A DNA stretch of 14,119 nucleotides from Nitrospinaceae bacterium (GTDB lineage Bacteria > Nitrospinota > Nitrospinia > Nitrospinales > VA-1). Positions 13,964 to 14,119 of this stretch are shown here, piece by piece (position 1 is the first letter of the stretch; every line of letters begins with the position of its first letter). The position numbers were made by a program, and so were the translations under genes. The stretch spans positions 1 through 14,119 of the forward strand of contig JAJDBA010000011.1 of assembly GCA_029261675.1 (NCBI GenBank), in the 5' to 3' direction. A model generated the notes under the pieces. It saw only the letters and a program-made list of their open reading frames with translations, was not told where the DNA came from and made no database searches.

Positions 13964-14119
13964 ATGTCTTCTGTTGTTCAGATATTAAGTCCTCAAGCTG
14001 AAGAGTTGCAAGCCAGGCGGCGCGAGTTGGCACAATTGCGCAAAAATCTGGCTGATATGGAGTTGCAGCTCTCGACCGAAAAAGCGGAGTTGAACCTTTT
14101 TGAAATTCGCTATCAGAAG
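13964..14119 (+). CDS. Start of a coiled-coil protein, cut by the window edge
   Basis: An ATG at 13964 opens a frame that runs without a stop to the last base, giving 52 codons of an incomplete gene. The product starts MSSVVQILSPQAEELQARRR and continues with heptad-like Glu/Lys/Leu/Gln sequence, so it is a coiled coil. It ends in AELNLFEIRYQK. From memory, such an N-terminal helix followed by an F-E-x-R-Y motif occurs in some bacterial J-domain proteins of unknown function. No J domain is visible here, so this is only a suggestion. GTGAGTGAGTG directly before the ATG gives a modest purine-rich ribosome site. Confidence 0.65.
   Translation, partial: MSSVVQILSPQAEELQARRRELAQLRKNLADMELQLSTEKAELNLFEIRYQK

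Noticed and set aside
1..14119. tRNA, rRNA, CRISPR array, insertion sequence or phage genes
   Set aside because: I found no cloverleaf with a T-loop GTTCRA, no evenly spaced direct repeats, and no transposase, integrase or cas-like protein. An automated scan could still find a weak candidate.

Overview
This 14.1 kb window looks like ordinary chromosome from a Gram-negative bacterium of medium GC content. Three predicted lipoproteins and one exported protein with a signal peptide point to a diderm envelope. The gene content (guaB-guaA, a long B12-dependent ribonucleotide reductase, several small lipoproteins) would fit the Nitrospinota or a deltaproteobacteria-like lineage. That placement is an inference from gene style and is not proven by the sequence. 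I see no rRNA, tRNA, CRISPR array, transposase, integrase or phage gene.

Layout. On the minus strand at the left lie guaB then guaA, a two-gene operon for GMP synthesis (IMP to XMP to GMP), with 19 bases between them. Divergent from guaB is an exported protein with a C-terminal transglutaminase-like domain (3248-4681, +). A 382-base non-coding stretch follows. It holds tandem hairpins, a TTGACA promoter-like element, a perfect 20-bp dyad related to NrdR boxes, and two mutually exclusive stem-loops. It leads into nrdJ (5064-8687, +), the large adenosylcobalamin-dependent class II ribonucleotide reductase. guaBA supplies GTP and NrdJ makes deoxyribonucleotides, so the left half serves nucleotide metabolism.

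The 565-base gap after nrdJ contains no gene. It holds a GC-rich hairpin, a palindromic interspersed repeat of the GTCATTGCGA type (8895-9040), and a nested inverted repeat. Next comes an A+T-rich orphan lipoprotein (9253-9981, +). Converging on it is a two-gene minus-strand operon: a TPR lipoprotein (11088-11498) translationally coupled through a TTGA overlap to an FGE-sulfatase-fold lipoprotein that lacks the catalytic cysteines (10234-11091).

The right part holds an unrecognised membrane-anchored protein built from two degenerate copies of one domain (11609-12775, +). It is followed end to end by a SAM-dependent methyltransferase (12778-13605, -), with a perfect hairpin at the junction. 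The last 52 codons begin a coiled-coil protein cut by the window edge. No multi-gene novel system is evident. The features most worth a second look are the nrdJ leader, the duplicated-domain protein and the palindromic repeat.
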